Origin: Auanema rhodensis
Lineage: Eukaryota; Nematoda; Chromadorea; Rhabditida; Rhabditidae
Assembly: GCA_964057225.1 (NCBI GenBank)
Contig: OZ059898.1
Location: 17,833,267 to 17,897,266, forward strand
Length of the DNA stretch: 64,000 nucleotides
Direction of reading: 5' to 3'
Under the pieces are notes generated by a model. That model worked only from the letters and a program-made list of their open reading frames with translations, had not been told where the DNA came from and did not search any database. A program made the translations under genes and the position numbers. Of this stretch, positions 1-11,112 are shown piece by piece; the first letter of the stretch is position 1; each line of letters opens with the position of its first letter.

Positions 1-655
1 TTTAGATTTCTTTTTTCAAGGCAAAGACGATGGACAATGTTATTCAACGAAAAAATTAATTCTTCAGGGTGAAAATCGAGGATATAAGTGTGAACTTATA
101 TCAGTTGATATCTCGGTGCATTTTTAAGCTAGCGCAAATCTGAAAACACAGATCGACGCAGCTTAAAAATCCGCATCGAGTGCACTATACTACATTGAGA
201 AACGCTTGATACAAAAATTAGTTATGATCGTTTGAAAAATGATGCATTAGTGTATTTTGAGTTTCCATGTACACTCAACATTGCTTCCAAAAACATTTTG
301 ACAAAAATTTTTCCGAAAAATTTCAAAATAATTTCGCAAAAAGTAGATGTTTTTAGATTTTTTTTTTCAAGGCAAAGACGATGGACAAGGTTATTCAACG
401 AAAAAATTAATTCTTCAGGGTGAAAATCGAGGATATAAGTGTGAACTTATATCAGTTGATATCTCGGTGCATTTTTCAGCTAGCGCAAATCTGATAACAC
501 AGATCGACGCAGCTTGAAAATCCGCATCGAATGCACTATACTACATTGAGAAACGCTTAATACAAAAATTAGTTATGATCGTTTGAAAAATGATGCATTA
601 GTGTATTTTGAGTTTCCATGTACACTCAACATTGCTTCCAAAAACATTTTGACAA

Positions 656-674
656 AAATTTTTCCGAAAAATTT
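656..674 (+). other. AT-rich dyad with CCG or TCG centre
   Basis: AAATTTTT (656-663) and AAAAATTT (667-674) are exact reverse complements around CCG. In the common T variant (for example 2064-2075) the centre becomes TCG, creating the perfect 12-bp palindrome TTTTTCGAAAAA. The C or T state at this site is one of the most useful diagnostic positions for sorting monomers into subfamilies. Confidence 0.85.
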
Positions 675-740
675 CAAAATAATTTCGCAAAAAGTAGATG
701 TTTTTAGATTTTTTTTTTCAAGGCAAAGACGATGGACAAT

Positions 741-753
741 GTTATTCAACGAA
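741..753 (-). other. Partial CENP-B-box-like half-site (weak)
   Basis: The minus strand reads TTCGTTGAATAAC. Its first seven bases match the TTCGTTG half of the mammalian CENP-B box, and the conserved A at core position 9 is present, but the required CGGG half is absent. Monomers carrying CAACAAA instead of CAACGAA lose the TTCG. This is a resemblance only; functional binding is not implied. Confidence 0.25.
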
Positions 754-782
754 AAAATTAATTCTTCAGGGTGAAAATCGAG

Positions 783-813
783 GATATAAGTGTGAACTTA
801 TATCAGTTGATAT
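783..813 (+). other. GTGA-loop 9-bp hairpin with an overlapping alternative hairpin
   Basis: GATATAAGT (783-791) and ACTTATATC (796-804) are exact reverse complements separated by GTGA. The distal ATATC (800-804) can instead pair with GATAT (809-813) around AGTT, so the two stems are mutually exclusive. The arrangement repeats in essentially every monomer. A frequent right-domain variant, GAGCTT for GAACTT, changes the loop-closing T-A pair to T-G on this strand. Confidence 0.85.
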
Positions 814-821
814 CTCGGTGC

Positions 822-872
822 ATTTTTAAGCTAGCGCAAATCTGATAACACAGATCGACGCAGCTTAAAAAT
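822..872 (+). other. Conserved 19-bp imperfect hairpin around the GCTAGC core
   Basis: The left arm ATTTTTAAGCT (822-832) pairs with AGCTTAAAAAT (862-872), 11 bp. After a bulged A (833), GCG (834-836) pairs with CGC (859-861). A 3x3 internal loop (CAA/CGA) follows, then ATCTG (840-844) pairs with CAGAT (851-855) around the loop ATAACA. The structure recurs in nearly every monomer. Common variants weaken single pairs: TTTTCAAGCT or TTTTTCAGCT in the left arm, ATCTA or ATATG in the inner stem, and GATGC for GACGC in the right arm. GCTAGC (830-835) is a 6-bp palindrome that becomes the 8-bp CGCTAGCG in some right-hand monomers. Confidence 0.85.
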
Positions 873-933
873 CCGCATCGAGTGCACTATACTACATTGA
901 GAAACGCTTGATACAAAAATTAGTTATGATCGT

Positions 934-1635
934 TTGAAAAATGATGCATTAGTGTATTTTGAGTTTCCATGTACATTCAACATTGCTTCCAAAAACATTT
1001 TGACAAAAATTTTTCCGAAAAATTTCAAAATAATTTCGCAAAAAGTAGATGTTTTTAGATTTTTTTTTTCAAGGCAAAGACGATGGACAAGGTTATTCAA
1101 CGAAAAAATTGATTCTTCAGGGTGAAAATCGAGGATATAAGTGTGAACTTATATCAGTTGATATCTCGGTGCATTTTTCAGCTAGCGCAAATCTGATAAC
1201 ACAGATCGACGCAGCTTAAAAATCCGCATCGAATGCACTATACTACATTGAGAAACGCTTGATACAAAAATTAGTTATGATCGTTTGAAAAATGATGCAT
1301 TAGTGTATTTTGAGTTTCCATGTACATTCAACATTGCTTCCAAAAACATTTTGACAAAAATTTTTCCGAAAAATTTCAAAATAATTTCGCAAAAAGTAGA
1401 TGTTTTTAGATTTTTTTTTTCAAGGCAAAGACGATGGACAAGGTTATTCAACGAAAAAATTGATTCTTCAGGGTGAAAATCGAGGATATAAGTGTGAACT
1501 TATATCAGTTGATATCTCGGTGCATTTTTCAGCTAGCGCAAATCTGATAACACAGATCGACGCAGCTTAAAAATCCGCATCGAATGCACTATACTACATT
1601 GAGAAACGCTTGATACAAAAATTAGTTATGATCGT
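934..1635 (+). repeat. Two adjacent monomers that look identical
   Basis: The copies at 934-1284 and 1285-1635 share the rare combination ACATTCAAC, AAAATTGATTC and TTTTTCAGCT, and I see no difference between them. This is the simplest example of a one-monomer tandem duplication in the window. Confidence 0.8.
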
Positions 1636-2337
1636 TTGAAAAATGATGCATTAGTGTATTTTGAGTTTCCATGTACACTCAACATTGCTTCCAAAAACAT
1701 TTTGACAAAAATTTTTCCGAAAAATTTCAAAATAATTTCGCAAAAAGTAGATGTTTTTAGATTTTTTTTTTCAAGGCAAAGACGATGGACAATGTTATTC
1801 AACGAAAAAATTAATTCTTCAGGGTGAAAATCGAGGATATAAGTGTGAACTTATATCAGTTGATATCTCGGTGCATTTTTAAGCTAGCGCAAATCTGATA
1901 ACACAGATCGATGCAGCTTAAAAATCCGCATCGAATGCACTATACTACATTGAGAAACGCTTGATACAAAAATTAGTTATGATCGTTTGAAAAATGATGC
2001 ATTAGTGTATTTTGAGTTTCCATGTACACTCAACATTGCTTCCAAAAACATTTTGACAAAAATTTTTTCGAAAAATTTCAATATAATTTCGCAAAAAGTA
2101 AAAATTTTTAGATTCCTTTTTTCAAGGCAAAAACGATGGACAATGTTATTCAACGAAAAAATTAATTCTTCAGGGTGAAAATCGAGGATATAAGTGTGAA
2201 CTTATATCAGTTGATATCTCGGTGCATTTTTAAGCTAGCGCAAATCTGATAACACAGATCGACGCAGCTTAAAAATCCGCATCGAATGCACTATACTACA
2301 TTGAGAAACGCTTGATACAAAAATTAGTTATGATCGT

Positions 2338-4443
2338 TTGAAAAATGATGCATTAGTGTATTTTGAGTTTCCATGTACACTCAACATTGCTTCCAAAAAC
2401 ATTTTGACAAAAATTTTTCCGAAAAATTTCAAAATAATTTCGCAAAAAGTAGATGTTTTTAGATTTTTTTTTTCAAGGCAAAGACGATGGACAAGGTTAT
2501 TCAACGAAAAAATTAATTCTTCAGGGTGAAAATCGAGGATATAAGTGTGAACTTATATCAGTTGATATCTCGGTGCATTTTTAAGCTAGCGCAAATCTGA
2601 TAACACAGATCGATGCAGCTTAAAAATCCGCATCGAATGCACTATACTACATTGAGAAACGCTTGATACAAAAATTAGTTATGATCGTTTGAAAAATGAT
2701 GCATTAGTGTATTTTGAGTTTCCATGTACACTCAACATTGCTTCCAAAAACATTTTGACAAAAATTTTTCCGAAAAATTTCAAAATAATTTCGCAAAAAG
2801 TAGATGTTTTTAGATTTTTTTTTTCAAGGCAAAGACGATGGACAATGTTATTCAACGAAAAAATTAATTCTTCAGGGTGAAAATCGAGGATATAAGTGTG
2901 AACTTATATCAGTTGATATCTCGGTGCATTTTTAAGCTAGCGCAAATCTGATAACACAGATCGACGCAGCTTAAAAATTCGCATCGAGTGCACTATACTA
3001 CATTGAGAAACGCTTGATACAAAAATTAGTTATGATCTTTTGAAAAATGATGCATTAGTGTATTTTGAGTTTCCATGTACACTCAACATTGCTTCCAAAA
3101 ACATTTTGACAAAAATTTTTTCGAAAAATTTCAAAATAATTTCGCAAAAAGTAGATGTTTTTAGATTTTTTTTTTCAAGGCAAAGACGATGGACAATGTT
3201 ATTCAACGAAAAAATTAATTCTTCAGGGTGAAAATCGAGGATATAAGTGTGAACTTATATCAGTTGATATCTTGGTGCATTTTTAAGCTAGCGCAAATCT
3301 GATAACACAGATCGATGCAGCTTAAAAATCCGCATCGAATGCACTATACTACATTGAGAAACGCTTGATACAAAAATTAGTTATGATCGTTTGAAAAATG
3401 ATGCATTAGTGTATTTTGAGTTTCCATGTACACTCAACATTGCTTCCAAAAACATTTTGACAAAAATTTTTTCGAAAAATTTCAAAATAATTTCGCAAAA
3501 AGTAAAAATTTTTAGATTCCTTTTTTCAAGGCAAAAACGATGGACAATGTTATTCAACGAAAAAATTAATTCTTCAGGGTGAAAATCGAGGATATAAGTG
3601 TGAACTTATATCAGTTGATATCTCGGTGCATTTTTAAGCTAGCGCAAATCTGATAACACAGATCGACGCAGCTTAAAAATCCGCATCGAATGCACTATAC
3701 TACATTGAGAAACGCTTGATACAAAAATTAGTTATGATCGTTTGAAAAATGATGCATTAGTGTATTTTGAGTTTCCATGTACACTCAACATTGCTTCCAA
3801 AAACATTTTGACAAAAATTTTTCCGAAAAATTTCAAAATAATTTCGCAAAAAGTAGATGTTTTTAGATTTTTTTTTTCAAGGCAAAGACGATGGACAAGG
3901 TTATTCAACGAAAAAATTAATTCTTCAGGGTGAAAATCGAGGATATAAGTGTGAACTTATATCAGTTGATATCTCGGTGCATTTTTAAGCTAGCGCAAAT
4001 CTGATAACACAGATCGATGCAGCTTAAAAATCCGCATCGAATGCACTATACTACATTGAGAAACGCTTGATACAAAAATTAGTTATGATCGTTTGAAAAA
4101 TGATGCATTAGTGTATTTTGAGTTTCCATGTACACTCAACATTGCTTCCAAAAACATTTTGACAAAAATTTTTCCGAAAAATTTCAAAATAATTTCGCAA
4201 AAAGTAGATGTTTTTAGATTTTTTATTTCAAGGCAAAGACGATGGACAATGTTATTCAACGAAAAAATTAATTCTTCAGGGTGAAAATCGAGGATATAAG
4301 TGTGAACTTATATCAGTTGATATCTCGGTGCATTTTTAAGCTAGCGCAAATCTGATAACACAGATCGACGCAGCTTAAAAATTCGCATCGAGTGCACTAT
4401 ACTACATTGAGAAACGCTTGATACAAAAATTAGTTATGATCGT
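2338..4443 (+). repeat. 6-mer HOR, copy 1 (2106 bp)
   Basis: Six monomers in the order P-R, P-M, S-M, KI variant, P-R, FFIS variant (labels are residues read in the recurrent frame). Private markers include TATGATCTTTT near 3031, ATATCTTGGTG near 3270, AAAAGTAAAAATTT in the fourth monomer and TTTTTTATTTCAAGG in the sixth. All of these reappear 2106 bp later. Confidence 0.9.
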
Positions 4444-6549
4444 TTGAAAAATGATGCATTAGTGTATTTTGAGTTTCCATGTACACTCAACATTGCTTCC
4501 AAAAACATTTTGACAAAAATTTTTCCGAAAAATTTCAAAATAATTTCGCAAAAAGTAGATGTTTTTAGATTTTTTTTTTCAAGGCAAAGACGATGGACAA
4601 GGTTATTCAACGAAAAAATTAATTCTTCAGGGTGAAAATCGAGGATATAAGTGTGAACTTATATCAGTTGATATCTCGGTGCATTTTTAAGCTAGCGCAA
4701 ATCTGATAACACAGATCGATGCAGCTTAAAAATCCGCATCGAATGCACTATACTACATTGAGAAACGCTTGATACAAAAATTAGTTATGATCGTTTGAAA
4801 AATGATGCATTAGTGTATTTTGAGTTTCCATGTACACTCAACATTGCTTCCAAAAACATTTTGACAAAAATTTTTCCGAAAAATTTCAAAATAATTTCGC
4901 AAAAAGTAGATGTTTTTAGATTTTTTTTTTCAAGGCAAAGACGATGGACAATGTTATTCAACGAAAAAATTAATTCTTCAGGGTGAAAATCGAGGATATA
5001 AGTGTGAACTTATATCAGTTGATATCTCGGTGCATTTTTAAGCTAGCGCAAATCTGATAACACAGATCGACGCAGCTTAAAAATTCGCATCGAGTGCACT
5101 ATACTACATTGAGAAACGCTTGATACAAAAATTAGTTATGATCTTTTGAAAAATGATGCATTAGTGTATTTTGAGTTTCCATGTACACTCAACATTGCTT
5201 CCAAAAACATTTTGACAAAAATTTTTTCGAAAAATTTCAAAATAATTTCGCAAAAAGTAGATGTTTTTAGATTTTTTTTTTCAAGGCAAAGACGATGGAC
5301 AATGTTATTCAACGAAAAAATTAATTCTTCAGGGTGAAAATCGAGGATATAAGTGTGAACTTATATCAGTTGATATCTTGGTGCATTTTTAAGCTAGCGC
5401 AAATCTGATAACACAGATCGATGCAGCTTAAAAATCCGCATCGAATGCACTATACTACATTGAGAAACGCTTGATACAAAAATTAGTTATGATCGTTTGA
5501 AAAATGATGCATTAGTGTATTTTGAGTTTCCATGTACACTCAACATTGCTTCCAAAAACATTTTGACAAAAATTTTTTCGAAAAATTTCAAAATAATTTC
5601 GCAAAAAGTAAAAATTTTTAGATTCCTTTTTTCAAGGCAAAAACGATGGACAATGTTATTCAACGAAAAAATTAATTCTTCAGGGTGAAAATCGAGGATA
5701 TAAGTGTGAACTTATATCAGTTGATATCTCGGTGCATTTTTAAGCTAGCGCAAATCTGATAACACAGATCGACGCAGCTTAAAAATCCGCATCGAATGCA
5801 CTATACTACATTGAGAAACGCTTGATACAAAAATTAGTTATGATCGTTTGAAAAATGATGCATTAGTGTATTTTGAGTTTCCATGTACACTCAACATTGC
5901 TTCCAAAAACATTTTGACAAAAATTTTTCCGAAAAATTTCAAAATAATTTCGCAAAAAGTAGATGTTTTTAGATTTTTTTTTTCAAGGCAAAGACGATGG
6001 ACAAGGTTATTCAACGAAAAAATTAATTCTTCAGGGTGAAAATCGAGGATATAAGTGTGAACTTATATCAGTTGATATCTCGGTGCATTTTTAAGCTAGC
6101 GCAAATCTGATAACACAGATCGATGCAGCTTAAAAATCCGCATCGAATGCACTATACTACATTGAGAAACGCTTGATACAAAAATTAGTTATGATCGTTT
6201 GAAAAATGATGCATTAGTGTATTTTGAGTTTCCATGTACACTCAACATTGCTTCCAAAAACATTTTGACAAAAATTTTTCCGAAAAATTTCAAAATAATT
6301 TCGCAAAAAGTAGATGTTTTTAGATTTTTTATTTCAAGGCAAAGACGATGGACAATGTTATTCAACGAAAAAATTAATTCTTCAGGGTGAAAATCGAGGA
6401 TATAAGTGTGAACTTATATCAGTTGATATCTCGGTGCATTTTTAAGCTAGCGCAAATCTGATAACACAGATCGACGCAGCTTAAAAATTCGCATCGAGTG
6501 CACTATACTACATTGAGAAACGCTTGATACAAAAATTAGTTATGATCGT
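4444..6549 (+). repeat. 6-mer HOR, copy 2 (2106 bp)
   Basis: Repeats copy 1 at every marker I checked, including TATGATCTTTT near 5137, the KI-type monomer at 5497, the TTTTTTATTTC monomer at 6199 and the AAAATTCGCATCGAGTG tails. The length is exactly six times 351, as expected from in-register unequal crossover. Confidence 0.9.
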
Positions 6550-9006
6550 TTGAAAAATGATGCATTAGTGTATTTTGAGTTTCCATGTACACTCAACATT
6601 GCTTCCAAAAACATTTTGACAAAAATTTTTCCGAAAAATTTCAAAATAATTTCGCAAAAAGTAGATGTTTTTAGATTTTTTTTTTCAAGGCAAAGACGAT
6701 GGACAAGGTTATTCAACGAAAAAATTGATTCTTCCGGGTGAAAATCGAGGATATAAGTGTGAACTTATATCAGTTGATATCTCAGTGCATTTTTCAGCTA
6801 GCGCAAATCTGATAACACAGATCGACGCAGCTTAAAAATCCGCATCGAATGCACTATACTACATTGAGAAACGCTTAATACAAAAATTAGTTATGATCGT
6901 TTGGAAAATGATGCATTAGTGTATTTTGAGTTTCCATGTACACTCAACATTGCTTCCAAAAACATTTTGACAAAAATTTTTCCGAAAAATTTCAGAATAA
7001 TTTTGCAAAAAGTAGATGTTTTTAGATTTTTTTTTTCAAGGCAAAGACGATGGACAAGGTTATTCAACGAAAAAATTAATTCTTCAGGGTGAAAATCGAG
7101 GATATAAGTGTGAACTTATATCAGTTGATATCTCGGTGCATTTTTAAGCTAGCGCAAATCTGATAACACAGATCGATGCAGCTTAAAAATCCGCATCGAA
7201 TGCACTATACTACATTGAGAAACGCTTGATACAAAAATTAGTTATGATCGTTTGAAAAATGATGCATTAGTGTATTTTGAGTTTCCATGTACACTCAACA
7301 TTGCTTCCAAAAACATTTTGACAAAAATTTTTCCGAAAAATTTCAAAATAATTTCGCAAAAAGTAGATGTTTTTAGATTTTTTTTTTCAAGGCAAAGACG
7401 ATGGACAATGTTATTCAACGAAAAAATTAATTCTTCAGGGTGAAAATCGAGGATATAAGTGTGAACTTATATCAGTTGATATCTCGGTGCATTTTTAAGC
7501 TAGCGCAAATCTGATAACACAGATCGATGCAGCTTAAAAATCCGCATCGAATGCACTATACTACATTGAGAAACGCTTGATACAAAAATTAGTTATGATC
7601 GTTTGAAAAATGATGCATTAGTGTATTTTGAGTTTCCATGTACACTCAACATTGCTTCCAAAAACATTTTGACAAAAATTTTTTCGAAAAATTTCAAAAT
7701 AATTTCGCAAAAAGTAGATGTTTTTAGATTTTTTTTTTCAAGGCAAAGACGATGGACAAGGTTATTCAACGAAAAAATTAATTCTTCAGGGTGAAAATCG
7801 AGGATATAAGTGTGAACTTATATCAGTTGATATCTCGGTGCATTTTTAAGCTAGCGCAAATCTGATAACACAGATCGATGCAGCTTAAAAATCCGCATCG
7901 AATGCACTATACTACATTGAGAAACGCTTGATACAAAAATTAGTTATGATCGTTTGAAAAATGATGCATTAGTGTATTTTGAGTTTCCATGTACACTCAA
8001 CATTGCTTCCAAAAACATTTTGACAAAAATTTTTCCGAAAAATTTCAAAATAATTTCGCAAAAAGTAGATGTTTTTAGATTTTTTTTTTCAAGGCAAAGA
8101 CGATGGACAATGTTATTCAACGAAAAAATTAATTCTTCAGGGTGAAAATCGAGGATATAAGTGTGAACTTATATCAGTTGATATCTCGGTGCATTTTTAA
8201 GCTAGCGCAAATCTGATAACACAGATCGACGCAGCTTAAAAATTCGCATCGAGTGCACTATACTACATTGAGAAACGCTTGATACAAAAATTAGTTATGA
8301 TCGTTTGAAAAATGATGCATTAGTGTATTTTGAGTTTCCATGTACACTCAACATTGCTTCCAAAAACATTTTGACAAAAATTTTTCCGAAAAATTTCAAA
8401 ATAATTTCGCAAAAAGTAGATGTTTTTAGATTTTTTTTTTCAAGGCAAAGACGATGGACAAGGTTATTCAACGAAAAAATTGATTCTTCCGGGTGAAAAT
8501 CGAGGATATAAGTGTGAACTTATATCAGTTGATATCTCAGTGCATTTTTCAGCTAGCGCAAATCTGATAACACAGATCGACGCAGCTTAAAAATCCGCAT
8601 CGAATGCACTATACTACATTGAGAAACGCTTAATACAAAAATTAGTTATGATCGTTTGGAAAATGATGCATTAGTGTATTTTGAGTTTCCATGTACACTC
8701 AACATTGCTTCCAAAAACATTTTGACAAAAATTTTTCCGAAAAATTTCAAAATAATTTTGCAAAAAGTAGATGTTTTTAGATTTTTTTTTTCAAGGCAAA
8801 GACGATGGACAAGGTTATTCAACGAAAAAATTAATTCTTCAGGGTGAAAATCGAGGATATAAGTGTGAACTTATATCAGTTGATATCTCGGTGCATTTTT
8901 AAGCTAGCGCAAATCTGATAACACAGATCGATGCAGCTTAAAAATCCGCATCGAATGCACTATACTACATTGAGAAACGCTTGATACAAAAATTAGTTAT
9001 GATCGT
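6550..9006 (+). repeat. Mixed monomers flanked by a related dimer
   Basis: The pairs at 6550-7251 and 8305-9006 share ATTGATTCTTCCGGG, ATCTCAGTGC, a TTTGGAAAATG start and the rare TAATTTTGCAA. The three monomers between them (7252, 7603, 7954) are ordinary. The spacing is five monomers (1755 bp), so this is a partial 5-mer HOR whose later members no longer match. Confidence 0.7.
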
Positions 9007-9357
9007 TTGAAAAATGATGCATTAGTGTATTTTGAGTTTCCATGTACACTCAACATTGCTTCCAAAAACATTTTGACAAAAATTTTTCCGAAAAATTTCA
9101 AAATAATTTCGCAAAAAGTAGATGTTTTTAGATTTTTTTTTTCAAGGCAAAGACGATGGACAAGGTTATTCAACGAAAAAATTAATTCTTCAGGGTGAAA
9201 ATCGAGGATATAAGTGTGAACTTATATCAGTTGATATCTCGGTGCATTTTTAAGCTAGCGCAAATCTGATAACACAGATCGATGCAGCTTAAAAATCCGC
9301 ATCGAATGCACTATACTACATTGAGAAACGCTTAATACAAAAATTTGTTATGATCGT

Positions 9358-10758
9358 TTGGAAAATGATGCATTAGTGTATGTTGAGTTTCCATGTACAC
9401 TCAACATTGCTTCCAAAAACATTTTGACAAAAATTTTTCCGAAAAATTTCAAAATAATTTCGCAAAAAGTAGATGTTTTTAGATTTTTTTTTTCAAGGCA
9501 AAGACGATGGACAAGGTTATTCAACGAAAAAATTGATTCTTCCGGGTGAAAATCGAGGATATAAGTGTGAACTTATATCAGTTGATATCTCAGTGCATTT
9601 TTCAGCTAGCGCAAATCTAATAACACAGATCGACGCAGCTTAAAAATCCGCATCGAATGCACTATACTACATTGAGAAACGCTTGATACAAAAATTAGTT
9701 ATGATCGTTTGAAAAATGATGCATTAGTGTATTTTGAGTTTCCATGTACACTCAACATTGCTTCCAAAAACATTTTGACAAAAATTTTTCCGAAAAATTT
9801 CAAAATAATTTCGCAAAAAGTAGATGTTTTTAGATTTTTTTTTTCAAGGCAAAGACGATGGACAAGGTTATTCAACGAAAAAATTAATTCTTCAGGGTGA
9901 AAATCGAGGATATAAGTGTGAACATATATCAGTTGATATCTCGGTGCATTTTTAAGCTAGCGCAAATCTGATAACACAGATCGATGCAGCTTAAAAATCC
10001 GCATCGAATGCACTATACTACATTGAGAAACGCTTGATACAAAAATTAGTTATGATCGTTTGAAAAATGATGCATTAGTGTATTTTGAGTTTCCATGTAC
10101 ACTCAACATTGCTTCCAAAAACATTTTGACAAAAATTTTTTCGAAAAATTTCAAAATAATTTCGCAAAAAGTAGATGTTTTCAGATTTTTTTTTTCAAGG
10201 CAAAGACGATGGACGATGTTATTCAACGAAAAAATTAATTCTTCAGGGTGAAAATCGAGGATATAAGTGTGAACTTATATCAGTTGATATCTCGGTGCAT
10301 TTTTAAGCTAGCGCAAATCTGATAACACAGATCGACGCAGCTTAAAAATGCGCATCGAATGCACTATACTACATTGAGAAACGCTCGATACAAAAATTAG
10401 TTATGATCGTTTGAAAATGATGCATTAGTGTATTTTGAGTTTCCATGTACACTCAACATTGCTTCCAAAACATTTTGACAAAAATTTTTTCGAAAAATTT
10501 CAAAATAATTTCGCAAAAAGTAGATGTTTTTAGATTTTTTTTTCAAGGCAAAGACGATGGACAAGGTTATTCAACGAAAAAATTAATTCTTCAGGGTGAA
10601 AATCGAGGATATAAGTGTGAACTTATATCAGTTGATATCTCGGTGCATTTTCAAGCTAGCGCAAATCTAATAACACAGATCGACGCAGCTTAAAAATCTG
10701 CATCGAATGCACTATACTACATTGAGAAACGCTTAATACAAAAATTAGTTATGATCGT
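9358..10758 (+). repeat. 4-monomer segment, copy 1 (repeated at 12166)
   Basis: A run of four monomers starts with a unit that has TGTATGTTGAG and CTTCCGGGTG. It continues with one carrying the rare GAACATATATC (near 9921), then a TTTTCAGATT variant, then a shortened 348-bp unit (10411-10758) with three single-base deletions. The same order and private variants recur 2808 bp (eight monomers) downstream. Confidence 0.85.
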
Positions 10759-11112
10759 TTGGAAAATGATGCATTAGTGTATGTTGAGTTTCCATGTATG
10801 TACACTCAACATTGCTTCCAAAAACATTTTGACAAAAATTTTTTCGAAAAATTTCAAGATAATTTCGCAAAAAGTAAATGTTTTTAGATTTTTTTTTCAA
10901 GGCAAAGACGATGGACGATGTTATTCAACGAAAAAATTAATTCTTCAGGGTGAAAATCGAGGATATAAGTGTGAACTTATATCAGTTGATATCTCGGTGC
11001 ATTTTTAAGCTAGCGCAAATCTGATAACACAGATCGACGCAGCTTAAAAATCCGCATCGAATGCACTATACTACATTGAGAAACGCTTGATACAAAAATT
11101 AGTTATGATCGT
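10060..11112 (+). repeat. 1053-bp trimer HOR, copy 1
   Basis: Three monomers of 351, 348 and 354 bp. The second lost one A in TTTGAAAATG, one A in CCAAAACA and one T of the T-tract. The third carries an extra TGTA (CATGTATGTACAC) and one lost T. The indels cancel, so the trimer is exactly 3 x 351 bp. Confidence 0.9.

Larger units (their letters stand above)
583..774 (+). other. Recurrent 63-codon frame in the monomer; judged non-coding
   Basis: An open frame of 63 codons from TTG to TGA occurs at the same place in most monomers, on the plus strand in forward blocks and on the minus strand in inverted ones. It has no ATG near its start; the only in-frame ATG is the Met of the TML segment near the end, and only in some copies. 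It persists because the 351-bp period keeps frame and the copies are young. Copies are broken by single-base indels and by TAG (TTTCGCAA to TTTAGCAA) without visible consequence, and many substitutions between copies change the residue (P/S, DV/KI, FRF/FKF). I see no domain, signal peptide or family resemblance. Confidence 0.9.
583..933 (+). repeat. Reference 351-bp monomer
   Basis: A typical full-length unit used as reference. In order it holds: an ATGCAT palindrome near nt 12; TGTACA near nt 39; an A/T-rich dyad at 656-674; a T9-10 tract followed by CAAGGCAAAGACGATGGACA; a minus-strand TTCGTTGAATAAC element (741-753); a GTGA-loop hairpin (783-804); a large imperfect hairpin containing the GCTAGC core (822-872); and a 3' tail with CACTATACTACATTGAGAAA. 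Position 351 runs directly into the next copy with no spacer. The period is divisible by 3 and close to two nucleosome repeat lengths; the latter is an observation, not evidence of phasing. Confidence 0.95.

Noticed and set aside
298-330. Bacterial-type promoter (TTGACA followed by an A/T stretch)
   Set aside because: TTGACA occurs once per monomer by sequence chance, in a eukaryote-like satellite with no gene downstream.
232-423. 63-residue open frames in most monomers as a multicopy gene family
   Set aside because: They start at TTG, have no ATG near the 5' end, are interrupted by TAG or indels in many copies, and show mostly residue-changing variation. They are by-products of a 351-bp period.
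232-582. CRISPR-like array
   Set aside because: The unit is 351 bp with no short-repeat/unique-spacer alternation; all of the unit is repeated.
232-582. Origin of the 351-bp monomer from two half-length repeats
   Set aside because: TGAAAAATGATGCATTAGTG at nt 2 loosely resembles TGAAAATCGAGGATATAAGT at about nt 190, but other segments do not keep that offset, so I cannot support an ancestral dimer.
232-582. tRNA-derived or SINE-like unit
   Set aside because: I found no recognisable A box or B box (GGTTCGANNCC), no tRNA-like fold and no dispersed copies with poly-A tails.
822-872. Intrinsic terminator
   Set aside because: The hairpin has A/T-rich outer arms and ends in a short A-run rather than a T-run on the plus strand. 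It is satellite structure without an upstream gene.
10445-10693. 82-codon ATG-initiated frames (also at 11498, 13253 and 13956)
   Set aside because: They arise only where single-base deletions in the A-runs and T-tract join two frames of the satellite. The sequence is otherwise ordinary monomer.
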